Position numbers and translations under genes: made by a program
The notes under the pieces: generated by a model
What the model saw: the letters and a program-made list of their open reading frames with translations, nothing else
Told to the model about the DNA's origin: nothing
Databases searched by the model: none
In this document: piece after piece, positions 16,084 through 24,957 of the stretch
Position numbering within the stretch: the stretch's first letter is position 1
How the letters are laid out: each line of letters begins with the position of its first letter
Assembly (NCBI GenBank): GCA_020633495.1
Contig: JACKDR010000015.1
Coordinates: 62,001 to 126,000 of the forward strand
From: Kofleriaceae bacterium
GTDB taxonomy: Bacteria > Myxococcota_A > Polyangia > Haliangiales > Haliangiaceae
Direction: 5' to 3'
Length of the DNA stretch: 64,000 nt

Positions 16084-17010
16084 ATGAACCACCGCGTCGC
16101 GCCCGCCATCACCGCATTCCTCCTCTCGTTTCCAGCGCTTGCGTCGGCGAGCCCGCAGCCGTCGGCCGCCGACGAGCCGGCCGCGACCGCGGAAAACGAC
16201 GACGCCGCTGCCACGGGAGCCTCGGATTCCCGAGGCGTCGAGGTCGCCTACGCGGGCCCGCCCGGCGCCTTCGAGCCCGAGCCGGCGCCGGCCCCGGTGC
16301 CGGCCGCGACCGACGGCGAGGCCGGGCTGGCCGGGTTCCGCGATCGCGACGCCGCCTCCGGCCGGGCGTGGGGCTCGCCGACCGCGCTGACCGCGCCCCG
16401 CGGCAAGGTCCAGCTCGGCTACTGGGGCGTGCCGTCGGAGGTCGGGTTCGCGACCGTCGGCTACGGCGTCACCGACCGGCTGCAGATCGCCGCCGGGGTC
16501 GGCTGGGACCACAGCGTGAGCTACGACTGCTTCGACTGCACCTACCAGCAGCGCACGACCGCGGCGACGCTGTCGGCCAAGTACCAGGTGGCGCGCCGGG
16601 CCCACACCGCGGTCGCGCTGCAGGCGTCGTGGCTCACCGTCGACGACACCGCGCTGTCGACGTGGTCGCTGGTGGCGACGCACTGCCTCGATGGCGACGC
16701 CTGCAAGGTCGTCGGCTCGGCGCACCTCAGCTTCCTCATCGAGGCCGACGCGTACGACAGCTACGGCAACGTCGCGACCGCGGTGCACGGCGTGGTCGGC
16801 GGCTCGCTGATCGCCGGCAACCGGCTCAAGGCGGTGCTCGACGTCGGCGTGGTCGGCGCCGACGAGAACGATCGCTTCACGCTCGCCTACGGCGGCGTGC
16901 GCTGGGCCGGCCGCCGGCTCGCCGGCGATCTCGGCTTCCTGACCGCGATCCAGGACGGCGACACCGAGACCGCGCCGGTGCCGCTGCTGTCGGTGTCCGG
17001 CCGGCTCTGA
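16084..17010 (+). CDS. Outer-membrane beta-barrel-like exported protein
   Basis: A 308-residue protein. A Sec signal (AITAFLLSFPALASA) precedes an Ala/Pro/Glu-rich linker to about residue 80. Residues 100-308 alternate hydrophobic and polar residues in strands (KVQLGYWGVPSEVGFATVGYGVTD in parts, RLQIAAGVGW, KAVLDVGVVG, FTLAYGGVRW). It ends in a strand, LLSVSGRL, consistent with an 8-12 strand barrel. A Cys pair sits in YDCFDCTYQQ. ATG 16084 with GGGGA upstream is preferred over ATG 16054. No transport substrate can be inferred. The family is similar to generic exported barrel proteins common in myxobacteria. Confidence 0.55.
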   Translation: MNHRVAPAITAFLLSFPALASASPQPSAADEPAATAENDDAAATGASDSRGVEVAYAGPPGAFEPEPAPAPVPAATDGEAGLAGFRDRDAASGRAWGSPTALTAPRGKVQLGYWGVPSEVGFATVGYGVTDRLQIAAGVGWDHSVSYDCFDCTYQQRTTAATLSAKYQVARRAHTAVALQASWLTVDDTALSTWSLVATHCLDGDACKVVGSAHLSFLIEADAYDSYGNVATAVHGVVGGSLIAGNRLKAVLDVGVVGADENDRFTLAYGGVRWAGRRLAGDLGFLTAIQDGDTETAPVPLLSVSGRL

Positions 17011-17012
17011 GC

Positions 17013-17039
17013 GGCGGCGCGGGCGGCGCGGGCGGCGCG
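17013..17039. repeat. Three tandem GGCGGCGCG units
   Basis: Three exact 9-bp copies (17013, 17022, 17031) fill the gap between two convergent genes ending at 17010 and 17041. Very GC-rich and with little dyad symmetry, it is a micro-repeat more than a clear terminator. Confidence 0.7.
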
Positions 17040-17040
17040 G

Positions 17041-18018
17041 TCAGGTCTCGATCGAGATCGACGTGACGCCGACCAGCCCGCCGCAGGCGGTGACACCGAC
17101 GATGTAGTCGTGGACCTGGATCAGGCCGACCTCGTAGACGACGATCTGGGTGAGGCCGTGCTCCAGCGCGGCACGCAGCGCGGCGACCTGGGCCTCGTCG
17201 TTGCTGTAGCCGAGGCGCTCGATCATGTGGTCGAGGCTGCCGACCAGCACCGAGGTGGTCGCGGGCAGGCCGAGCAGCTCCAGCATCGCGGCCGGCGACG
17301 CGCCGGCGGCGGCGTCGCCCGGCCACGCCACGACCTCGAGCGGGTAGTCGCTCTCGCTGGTCAGCCACATGCCGGCCGACGCGGCGGTGAGGTCGGCGAC
17401 CACGGCGTCGTCGCTGCACGCGGCGGGCGCGACGTAGCGCTTGATCCGGGTCAGCATCGAGGTGCCGACGTAGTAGAGGTCGGAGAGGGTGGCCATCGCG
17501 AGCACCGGGCGCGCGGCGACGATGCTGTCGACCGCGCGACGGTCGAGGCCCACGGCGTCGTGCAGCGTCGCGGCGCTGGCGGTGTCGACCAGCGTGATCG
17601 CGGCGCGGGCCTCGGCGACCGTGAACGGGACGCCGTCGAAGGTGCCGAACAGCTCGCCGTCGCGGACCCAGGCGCCGGCGCGGGCGAAGTCGACCAGGTG
17701 CTGCAGCGCGCTGGCGCCGACGTAGGCGACGTCGTCGACCTCGGCGAGATCGTCGAAGCGATCGTCGTCGGCGGTGCCGAAGACGCCGTCGGGGCCGTCG
17801 CGGTGCGCGATCAGGTTGACCGCGGCGCGGCGGTCGAGCGGCACGTCGTCGTCGAGGACGGCGACCGTGGTCGAGGCGTCGTCGAGGAAGCGCAGCACCG
17901 CGAGCTCGTCGGGGGTCCCGGCGACCGCCTGGGTGACCTCGGCGGCGTCGTCGTCGCCGGCGACGCAGGCGGCGGCGGCGAGTGACAGGGTTGCGACGAA
18001 GGCGACGGCGCTGCGCAT
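17041..18018 (-). CDS. Lipoprotein with HhH-like segments and a nuclease A inhibitor (NuiA)-like C-terminus
   Basis: A 325-residue lipoprotein (signal AFVATLSLAAAAC, lipidated Cys 18). Two related segments follow. The first is AVLRFLDDAS, DRRAAVNLIAHRDG, then VAYVGASALQHLVDFA. The second is DRRAVDSIVAARP, then LYYVGTSMLTRIKRYV. Both look like helix-hairpin-helix units ending in a YVGxSxL turn. The last 115 residues (AASAGMWLTSESDYPLEVVAW, then LLGLPATTSVLVGSLDHMIERLG) match the NuiA-like fold that inhibits sugar-nonspecific nucleases. An envelope-anchored nuclease inhibitor is plausible but inferred. It is divergent from the CBM lipoprotein at 18304. Confidence 0.6.
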   Translation of the reverse strand: MRSAVAFVATLSLAAAACVAGDDDAAEVTQAVAGTPDELAVLRFLDDASTTVAVLDDDVPLDRRAAVNLIAHRDGPDGVFGTADDDRFDDLAEVDDVAYVGASALQHLVDFARAGAWVRDGELFGTFDGVPFTVAEARAAITLVDTASAATLHDAVGLDRRAVDSIVAARPVLAMATLSDLYYVGTSMLTRIKRYVAPAACSDDAVVADLTAASAGMWLTSESDYPLEVVAWPGDAAAGASPAAMLELLGLPATTSVLVGSLDHMIERLGYSNDEAQVAALRAALEHGLTQIVVYEVGLIQVHDYIVGVTACGGLVGVTSISIET

Positions 18019-18206
18019 GGCGGCGCCTGCTTCACCTTCCGTGCCACCGCCGAGCCCGCGTAACCACGCGACGCGCCAGGGGCAGCGGCGGCACCGCGAC
18101 GCTCGCGCCGGCGAGCGCAGGCGCCGGTGTCGTCGGCGACGACAGTCGCGCCGGGCCGCCGCGCGCCCTGCGACGGCTCGCCGCGCGGTCGCTGCGGTCG
18201 CCAGGG

Positions 18207-18223
18207 CGTTGCCAACCGCAACG
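18207..18223. promoter_or_regulatory. Inverted repeat in the divergent gap (possible operator)
   Basis: CGTTGCCAACCGCAACG is a 6+5+6 dyad, 81 bases before the lipoprotein start at 18304 and 189 bases before the divergent start at 18018. I see no convincing -35/-10 pair to anchor it. The rest of the 285-base gap is GC-rich with no other structure visible. Confidence 0.35.
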
Positions 18224-18303
18224 TGGTCGAGGGTGGAAGCCTGGTGAAATCGAAGGCTTGCGCACGGGGCGCGGGCGGCACGCCCGATGCTCGGGACCCG
18301 GCC

Positions 18304-20286
18304 ATGGACTCGAGGTCGTCACTGGGCTCGCTGACCGCCGCGCTCGTCGCGGCGGCCTCGCTGGTCGCCTGCGCCGACGGCGGCGCGCCGGGCGTCGACA
18401 CCGCGGACACCGCGGACGCGGTCCGCACCGAGCGCGCCGCCGAGCTGACCTGGGTGCGACGCGTCCACGATCGCGTCGTCGACGGCGCCGCCGGGCCCGG
18501 ACTCGAGGTCACGATCATGGCCGACGGCGCCGGGCGGCCGCGCCGGGTCGGCGTCCACGCGTCGATCGACGGCGGTCCCTGGGCCGACGTCGCGGCGGTG
18601 CGCATCGCGGATCGCAACGCCGCCACCGACGTGTGGGCCGCGACGATCACGCCGCCGGCGGGCTTCGCCACGATCGAGTACGTGGTCTGGGCCGAGGCCG
18701 ACGGCGGCGACCGGCGCTGGGACAACCACGACGGCGCCAACTACCGGACCGCGTCGCGTCGGACCGTGGCCTGGGCCGGCCACCACCTCGACGGCGACGC
18801 GCTGGTCGTCGACCTCGACGTCGACAACCTCGCCTACGACAAGCGGTGTGACGTCGTCTTCACGACCGACGACTGGATGCGGTCGCAGTACGCGGCCTCG
18901 ACCGGGCGCTACGTCGGCGCCACCGGCCGCGCCGGCATCGAGCGCTGGCAGGTCCGGGTCGAGCCGTCGTCGTCGGCGGGCGTCGCGCTCGGGCGCGCCG
19001 CCGCGATCGAGTACGCGGTCGCGTGCAGCTTCGGCGGCACCTCGACGCCGTCCTGGGACAATAACCTCGGCGGCAACTTCCGGTTCGAGCGGGCCCGGCC
19101 GCCGGTGCCGGCGTGGTCGACGCCGTTCGCCGCCGCGCTCGACGTCGAGGTCGCGCCCGACGGCACGGTCTTCGCGCTGTCGACCAGCGATCCGCCGGCC
19201 GGCGCCGCGCCGGGCTCGCGCCGCTGGATCACCGTGTACGGGCCCGACGGCGCGTGGCGCGGCGTCGTCACGCTGCCCGCCGACGCCGAGCGGCTGACCT
19301 TCGTCGCCGCCGCCGACGTGCTGATCGCCGAGGTCTGGGCGCCCGACGCCGCGCAGGTCCGCCGCCTCGCGGTGCGTCGCGACGGCTCCGTGGCCTGGGA
19401 TCGCACCGGGCCGCGCGGCTGGATCACGGTCGCCGGCGACGCCGCGTTCCTGATCGGCGGCGGCGAGATCGCGCGGCTCGGCGATGCCGCGCCGGTCGCG
19501 GTGGCGTGCGCGGAGCCGACGGTGGCGCCGTCGGGAATCGCCGCGTGCGCCGGCGCCGACGCCACGCGCGTCGTCGACGTCGACGGCGGCGCCGAGGTCG
19601 CGACGCTGCCCGCCGGCGAGCCCTACGCGATCAGCGACGACGGCCAGATCGTCGTGGTCGGCGCCGGCGCCGCGATGGCGGGCGGCTACACGACGTCGCT
19701 GACCGCCTACCGACTCGACGGCACCGTGGCGTGGCGGCAGGACGGCCTGATGGCGCCGCCGGATCACGGCTGGGGCGGGCCGCGCGTCCTCGGCGACTGC
19801 ACCAACCACGTCATCGCCGACGTGCTCGGCTTCGTCGACCAGCCCGCCACCGGCGCCAGCGTCGTGCTGCTCGACGTCGCCACCGGCGCCGCGCGCCGGC
19901 GCGTCGCGATCGAGGGCGGCGTGGTCCAGGCCTGCCCCGCCGAGGACGGCCGCTTCCACTGGAACCAGAGCTACATGCGCTACGGCCGCTGGTCGGACGC
20001 GCTCGACCCCGCCGACGACGGCGCCGCGATCGAGCACCTCGACGTCGGCTTCAACGGCACGATCGGCGGCCTGGTGCCCGGCGGTCGCACCGCGTACGTC
20101 CAGACCACGTACCTCGGCGCCGGCGGCGAGCCGCCGCAGCCGCGCCTGGTGATCGCCGAGCCCGGCGGCGAGCGGTGGAGCGACTACCAGGTCGTGCCGG
20201 CCGGCGCCGGCGCGCCGCTGATCGACGCCGCCGGCGCCCACGCGGTGGTGTACGTCGACGGCGCGCTGACCCGCCTCGACCTGTGA
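18304..20286 (+). CDS. Lipoprotein with tandem CBM21-like domains and a beta-propeller-like C-terminus
   Basis: A 660-residue lipoprotein (LTAALVAAASLVAC, Cys about 21). Residues about 40-250 contain two related beta domains. The first has VGVHASIDGGPWADV, then IEYVVWAEADGG and WDNHDGANYRT. The second has CDVVFTTDDWMRSQ, then IEYAVACSFGG and WDNNLGGNFRF. The closing W-D-N-N/H-x-G-x-N-F/Y-R is characteristic of CBM21/CBM53-type starch- or glycogen-binding domains. From about residue 280 repeated GxITVYGPDGAW and VLLDVATGAARRRV segments suggest a propeller. Glycan binding at the cell surface is the likely role; no catalytic motif is visible. ATG 18304 was chosen because it starts the signal peptide. 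Confidence 0.6.
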   Translation: MDSRSSLGSLTAALVAAASLVACADGGAPGVDTADTADAVRTERAAELTWVRRVHDRVVDGAAGPGLEVTIMADGAGRPRRVGVHASIDGGPWADVAAVRIADRNAATDVWAATITPPAGFATIEYVVWAEADGGDRRWDNHDGANYRTASRRTVAWAGHHLDGDALVVDLDVDNLAYDKRCDVVFTTDDWMRSQYAASTGRYVGATGRAGIERWQVRVEPSSSAGVALGRAAAIEYAVACSFGGTSTPSWDNNLGGNFRFERARPPVPAWSTPFAAALDVEVAPDGTVFALSTSDPPAGAAPGSRRWITVYGPDGAWRGVVTLPADAERLTFVAAADVLIAEVWAPDAAQVRRLAVRRDGSVAWDRTGPRGWITVAGDAAFLIGGGEIARLGDAAPVAVACAEPTVAPSGIAACAGADATRVVDVDGGAEVATLPAGEPYAISDDGQIVVVGAGAAMAGGYTTSLTAYRLDGTVAWRQDGLMAPPDHGWGGPRVLGDCTNHVIADVLGFVDQPATGASVVLLDVATGAARRRVAIEGGVVQACPAEDGRFHWNQSYMRYGRWSDALDPADDGAAIEHLDVGFNGTIGGLVPGGRTAYVQTTYLGAGGEPPQPRLVIAEPGGERWSDYQVVPAGAGAPLIDAAGAHAVVYVDGALTRLDL

Positions 20287-21303
20287 TCACGCGCCTGCGG
20301 CGGCGCGGCGCGCCCGGTAGCCGCACGGGGTGTCCCCGGTCCAGCGCTTGAACGCGCGGATCAGCGCGCTGGGCTCGGAGTAGCCGAGCAGGAACGCCAG
20401 CTCCCCCGAGGTCAGCGACGCGTCGTCGACCAGCAGCAGCGCGCGCTCGCGGCGCGCGTCGTCGACCAGCGCCGCGAACGTCGTGGCCTCGGCGGCGAGC
20501 CGCCGGTGCAGCGTTCGCTCCGACACCGCGAGCCGGCGGGCGACGTCGCCGAGCCGCGGCTCGCCGGCGGCCAGGAGCGCGCCGACCTCGCGGGCGGCGC
20601 GGGCGCGCCAGCTGGCCTCGACGGGCAGCCGGGCGTGCAGCTCGTCGGCGCGGCGCGCCAGGTAGCCGAACAGCTGCGGATCGGCGCGCGGCAGCGGCCG
20701 GTCGAGCACCGCGGCGTCGAAGCCGACCTCGAGGCGCGGCGCCTGCCACGCCACCGGCGCCGCGAAGTACCGCTCGACGCGCGACGGATCGACGGGGCGC
20801 GGCAGCGGCAGCACGACGAACGCGGCGCGGACGTCGGCGCCGGCGAGCGCGCGCATCATCGCGACCAGCGCCGACGCCTGGGCCAGCACCGGCTCGCCGA
20901 GCTGCGCGAACGGCGCCGGCACCGGCCGCGTGAGCACCAGGCGCTCGCCGCCGGGGTCGCGGCGCCGCTCGTGCGCGGGGATGACGTCGGGGTGGACGAC
21001 GGCGCGGTAGCGGTGCTGGAACGCCAGGGCGTCGGCGACGGTGGCGCCGTGCTGGATCGCGTAGCCGATCACGCCGAGGCCGGCGAGCCCGAGGCGGGCG
21101 CCGAGGTCGAGCCCGACCGGCTGCCGCGACAGGAGCTCCCACATGCGGAGGTGGGCGCGCAGCGGGATCCGGCCGTCGGGATCGGCGAGCACGGCGGCGT
21201 CGAGCCCGGCATCGCGCGCGATGGCGAGCGCGTCGAGGCCGAGGTCGGTCGCCGCGGCCAGGACCTCCTGGGTCAGCGCGGCGAGCACCGTGTGGTCGTC
21301 CAT
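20287..21303 (-). CDS. AraC-family regulator (arabinose-binding-like N-terminal domain, OruR/ArgR type)
   Basis: A 338-residue regulator. Residues about 20-205 are the PF12625-type effector domain (RIPLRAHLRMWELLSRQP, then LGARLGLAGLGVIGYAIQ). Residues about 235-335 contain two helix-turn-helix units (LGDVARRLAVSERTLHRRL and SGELAFLLGYSEPSALIRAFKRWTGDTP), the second being the AraC signature. ATG 21303 gives the expected length. It is divergent from the FAD monooxygenase at 21456 and is probably its activator. It ends one base after the upstream convergent lipoprotein stop. Confidence 0.85.
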   Translation of the reverse strand: MDDHTVLAALTQEVLAAATDLGLDALAIARDAGLDAAVLADPDGRIPLRAHLRMWELLSRQPVGLDLGARLGLAGLGVIGYAIQHGATVADALAFQHRYRAVVHPDVIPAHERRRDPGGERLVLTRPVPAPFAQLGEPVLAQASALVAMMRALAGADVRAAFVVLPLPRPVDPSRVERYFAAPVAWQAPRLEVGFDAAVLDRPLPRADPQLFGYLARRADELHARLPVEASWRARAAREVGALLAAGEPRLGDVARRLAVSERTLHRRLAAEATTFAALVDDARRERALLLVDDASLTSGELAFLLGYSEPSALIRAFKRWTGDTPCGYRARRAAAGA

Positions 21304-21455
21304 GGCCGCAGTATTCCAGAGGCGCCCGGGGGTCGCGAGCGGCGGCCGCGGTGACGCGTGGCGGCCGAGGTCGACACCGTGGCGGACGAGGTCATCGCGT
21401 CGCGGTCCGCCGAGACCCATCCTGGGTCGCGGACATCCCACCACGGAGCCTCGCC

Positions 21456-22616
21456 ATGGACCTCGCCTCCCTGCACGCCATCGTCGTCGGCGGCGCCACC
21501 GCCGGCGCCGCCGCCGCCCTGCTGCTCGCCCGCGCCGGTGCGCGCGTCACCTTGCTCGAGCGGGTCGCCGATCCGCGCGCGGTCGGCGCCGGCATCGCGC
21601 TGGCCGAGAACGGCCTCGCCGTGCTCGAGTCGGTCGGGCTGGGGCCGGCGATCGCCGCGGTCGGCACCGCGGTGGGCCGGCCGCGCATCGTCGACGGCGC
21701 CGGCCGGATCCTGCTGGCGCCGCCGGGGCCGCCGCCTCGCGGCCTCATGGTCCGGCGCGCCGCGCTGCAGCGGCTGCTGCTCGACGCGGTCGCCGCCGAG
21801 CCGGGCATCACGTGCCGGTTCGGCGCCGAGGTGGTCGCCAGCGATCGCGCTGGCGAGGTCGTCGTCGAGACCGCGGCCGGCGTCGAGCGGGTGCGCGGCG
21901 ACCTCGTGATCGGCGCCGACGGCGTGCACTCGCGGCTGCGCGCCGCCGGCGATCACGGCGCGCGGGTCAGCAAGCCGGGCATCGCGTACCTGCGCGCGCT
22001 GGTCACCGGCGTCGTCGCGCGCGGCGAGGAGGCGTGGACCGCCGCCGGGCTGTTCGGCAGCTTCGCCGTCGACGGCGGGACCTACGTGTTCGCGTCGGCG
22101 GGTAGCCGCGCGGTGCGCCGCGCCCTCGACGCCCGCGACCTCGACGCCCTGCGCGCGGCGTGGGCGGACGCGTACGCGCCGGCCGCCGAGCTGCTCGGCG
22201 CGGTGGCGCGCTGGGACGACCTGCTGATCAACCGGGTGACCCGGGTCCGCTGCGCGCGCTGGTTCGACGGCCGCCAGGTCCTGGTCGGCGACGCCGTCCA
22301 CGCGATGGCGCCCAACCTCGGCCAGGGCGCCAACAGCGCGCTGGTCGACGTCGCGGTCCTGCTCGACGAGCTGCGCGCGGCCGCCACGATGTCCGAGGCG
22401 TTCGCGCGCTACCAGCGGCGGCGCCAGCCGGCGGTGGCCTGGGTCGCCCGCACCGCGGCGCGGCTCGGCGGCCTCGCCGAGCTCACCCACCCGGTGGCGC
22501 GCTGGCTGCGCGATCGCGTGGTCATGCCCCTGGCGGCGCGCCGCGCCGGCGACGCCGGCATGGCGTCGGTGCTGCAGGAGCCGACCGCGGCGCTGCTGGC
22601 GATCGGCCGGGCCTAG
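21456..22616 (+). CDS. FAD-dependent aromatic-ring-type monooxygenase (PHBH/TetX fold)
   Basis: A 386-residue flavoprotein monooxygenase. The N-terminal dinucleotide-binding loop appears as VVGGATAGAAAALLLARAG, with VGGATAG in place of the usual GxGxxG. Then come the DG motif region (RGDLVIGADGVHSRLR near 150) and the GD motif (VLVGDAVHAMAPNLGQGANSAL near 278-297). These define group A hydroxylases. A C-terminal helical segment of about 80 residues follows. CGGAG at 21444-21448 precedes ATG 21456. The substrate is not readable. It is divergent from and probably controlled by the AraC regulator. The terminal TAG base is shared with an inverted-repeat arm at 22616. Confidence 0.8.
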   Translation: MDLASLHAIVVGGATAGAAAALLLARAGARVTLLERVADPRAVGAGIALAENGLAVLESVGLGPAIAAVGTAVGRPRIVDGAGRILLAPPGPPPRGLMVRRAALQRLLLDAVAAEPGITCRFGAEVVASDRAGEVVVETAAGVERVRGDLVIGADGVHSRLRAAGDHGARVSKPGIAYLRALVTGVVARGEEAWTAAGLFGSFAVDGGTYVFASAGSRAVRRALDARDLDALRAAWADAYAPAAELLGAVARWDDLLINRVTRVRCARWFDGRQVLVGDAVHAMAPNLGQGANSALVDVAVLLDELRAAATMSEAFARYQRRRQPAVAWVARTAARLGGLAELTHPVARWLRDRVVMPLAARRAGDAGMASVLQEPTAALLAIGRA

Positions 22617-22765
22617 TCCTCCGACCAGGATACTGACCACACCACGACGTCGATCCATCCCCATGCGCTTCGTTGCAGGAGCTCGAGTTACGGGGAGTAG
22701 CCCTGCGCCTCGCGCCTGGGGCGCCTCGCCGCCGTGGCGGGATCACCATCCTCTGGTCGGAGGAC
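22616..22765. repeat. 150-bp element bounded by inverted repeats (MITE-like or large hairpin)
   Basis: GTCCTCCGACCAG (22616-22628) recurs as its exact complement CTGGTCGGAGGAC at 22753-22765. The match extends inward through GGAT against ATCCT with a 2-base difference. The arms enclose 124 bases with no open frame of note. The left arm begins on the last base of the monooxygenase stop codon. The rest of the gap, 22766-22841, shows nothing I can name. Shape and size suit a small non-autonomous element or a long terminator hairpin. I see no obvious target-site duplication. Confidence 0.5.
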
Positions 22766-22841
22766 AAGCCGGGTCTCGCTCGATCGCGGGACCAGGCGCC
22801 ACGAGGTCGCCGATCCTTCAGCGCCAGAGGTCAGCGTGCGA

Positions 22842-24866
22842 CTACGCCATCGAAACCTCGTAGCGAGCACCGTCAGCGCAAGCCACCCGAACCGCGCCCT
22901 CGGCTACCGAGAGGATCGATGCCGGCTCGGTGAACGTCGCGATCTTCTTCAGACCCTTGGCCTCCACCAGGAACAGGGCCAGGCGGGCCTTGGGCGTTTC
23001 GGTGAGCACGGCGAAGGTCTGGAGCTCCGGGCAGTATCCCCCCGCTGTGCATCGACTCAGCTTGGCGTTGGCGACCTCGCACCACGCATCGCCATCTCGA
23101 CGCCAGTGCGTGATTCCCTTGTCGTGCAGGCTGACGATCCGCGCATCGTCGATCGCCACCGCGGCAAGCAGCTGGGAACCGAGCGCACCCCGGCCCAGGG
23201 GAGCTGTCGCGGTGGTTCCCGTATCGAGATCGAGGACGATCGCGTCGAAGTTCCCGCGGGCCCACGCCACGGCGAGTTGACCCGAGGCGGAGAAGTCGAT
23301 GTTGGGCGGGGGGCCGGGAACGGCCCTGGTGCTGGCCATCTCACCACCGGTCGTCCGCCACCAGATCACTGCCGGACGAGGCGCTCGATCCACCCCGACA
23401 AGGCGCTCCCCGACCCGACTCTTGTACACCCGCCCGTCTTTCAGGTCGGCGAACGGCGCGCAGTCGTCCGCAGTGACTTCGTATGGGTAGAAGGTGTGGC
23501 CACTTCGTGTCACCACGAAATCTAGAGGGCGGAGGCGGGCCGAGACCTTCGGCGCGCGTGGCTTCCGCGGTGCACTCGACCTGTTGGGCTTGGCTTGCTC
23601 CTCGAGTTGCAGCGGTTCGGCCCAGGCTTCATACGCCTCGTCGAGGCCGGTGATGGCCAGCGGCTTGCCCTTCACGAACACGATCACGTGACCACCGCGC
23701 TCGTCGATGCGCCCTCCCACATCCGCCTTCAAGCGCCCGAGCTTCTCGAGCTTCCCCCTGGCGTAGCCAAACACATCGAGCGCCTTCGTCTTGAGGATGA
23801 CGATGATCGCCGTTCCGGCGCGGACCACGGCGGCATGGCGCGCCCCCTTGCACGCGGCGCCGGCGATCACGCTGACCTTCTCGCCATCACGACGGAGGAG
23901 CAGAAGCTTCTCGTCGGTGAGCACCAGCCAGGCACCATCGTAGGCGACTCCCACGGCGACGATGGGGCGCTCCGATTGCCAGAGCACGCGGAGCTCGAGC
24001 CCTGGACGCGTGCCGTGGTACAGGGTGGCGCCACGTCCGACGAGCACGTCGCCGTCGACACCGAGCCCGGGCCCGACGAATCGGCCAGGCTCGAGTCCCT
24101 TCACGTTCGCTGGTCGTCCCGCAGCGTCGAGAAGCACGAGCCCTTGCGGCTCGAACCGGTCGAGATCGACGACGATCGCGTGCGGATCGGCCGACTCCCA
24201 GACGAGGAAGCCACGACCCTCCGGAGCATTGCCGAATAATGGATGACTGGCCTCGGCCCGAGGCGCGAGCGGCCCGGTTTCGCCTTCGAACGGCTTGAAG
24301 CCGAGCCCGCGATCGGTGGATTCCGCCAGCGCCGCCTGTCGCGCCATGTCGGCGGCGCGCCGATGAAGCTCGGCGCGGGCAGCTGCGAAGGCCGCATCGA
24401 AGTGCTGGTCGGCCCCGGCGAGCGGCAGCGAGTCATCGACCGGCCGACCGAAGGGCGGCGTGCGGTCCGGCTCGTAGCGTGGGCCTGGATCGGGGACCGG
24501 TTGCGTCTGAATGGTCCAGCCGTCCCAACCGCTGTCGCCGACCTCCCTCGCCGCCCACGACATCACCTGGGCGAGCGGCGCGATGCGATGGGCGCGCGAG
24601 CAGAACCGCGCGACCTGCGTGAACGCCGGCTGTGCAGCGTGCCGCCAGCGTTCGTGCACGCGAAAAGCCGCCACGTGTCGTGACCACAACCACGACTCCT
24701 TGATCTGCGCTGGTCCGCCAGCGAAGGCATCGACGAACGCGCGTGCGAGGTCGGCCTTCTGGTCCGGGGTGGGCTCGGTGATGAACGCCAGCTCGAAGTC
24801 GTAGCCCAGGTCGCCGCCGGTCCAGTTCGCCGGACGCCGACCGTAGTAGCGAAATGCGTACCCCAT
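22842..24866 (-). CDS. Large unknown protein, compositionally distinct
   Basis: A 674-residue cytosolic protein without signal or TM segment. Residues 1-150 contain aromatic segments (YAFRYYGRRPANWTGGDLGY, ESWLWSRHVAAFRVHERW). A helical Ala/Arg stretch lies about 150-185. From about 215 onward short beta repeats recur: FLVWESADPHAIVVDLD, AWLVLTDEKLLLLRRDG, HVIVFVKGKPLAITGL, AIVLDLDTGTTATAPL, RIVSLHDKGITHWRRDG, FAVLTETPKARLALFLV. These fit a WD/beta-propeller-like sensor. Three lines counted by hand gave 60-72% GC against 80% or more in nearby genes. I do not recognise a family. ATG 24866 is chosen over 24905. Horizontal acquisition is likely. Confidence 0.6.
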   Translation of the reverse strand: MGYAFRYYGRRPANWTGGDLGYDFELAFITEPTPDQKADLARAFVDAFAGGPAQIKESWLWSRHVAAFRVHERWRHAAQPAFTQVARFCSRAHRIAPLAQVMSWAAREVGDSGWDGWTIQTQPVPDPGPRYEPDRTPPFGRPVDDSLPLAGADQHFDAAFAAARAELHRRAADMARQAALAESTDRGLGFKPFEGETGPLAPRAEASHPLFGNAPEGRGFLVWESADPHAIVVDLDRFEPQGLVLLDAAGRPANVKGLEPGRFVGPGLGVDGDVLVGRGATLYHGTRPGLELRVLWQSERPIVAVGVAYDGAWLVLTDEKLLLLRRDGEKVSVIAGAACKGARHAAVVRAGTAIIVILKTKALDVFGYARGKLEKLGRLKADVGGRIDERGGHVIVFVKGKPLAITGLDEAYEAWAEPLQLEEQAKPNRSSAPRKPRAPKVSARLRPLDFVVTRSGHTFYPYEVTADDCAPFADLKDGRVYKSRVGERLVGVDRAPRPAVIWWRTTGGEMASTRAVPGPPPNIDFSASGQLAVAWARGNFDAIVLDLDTGTTATAPLGRGALGSQLLAAVAIDDARIVSLHDKGITHWRRDGDAWCEVANAKLSRCTAGGYCPELQTFAVLTETPKARLALFLVEAKGLKKIATFTEPASILSVAEGAVRVACADGARYEVSMA

Positions 24867-24957
24867 GGCGATGAGGATACATGGTCGATACGCCGAGGCG
24901 CCCACGCGCCGAGGGTGGCGCGGGAAGGAGCCTCGTCTCGCCGGGCGCGTCCAGGCC

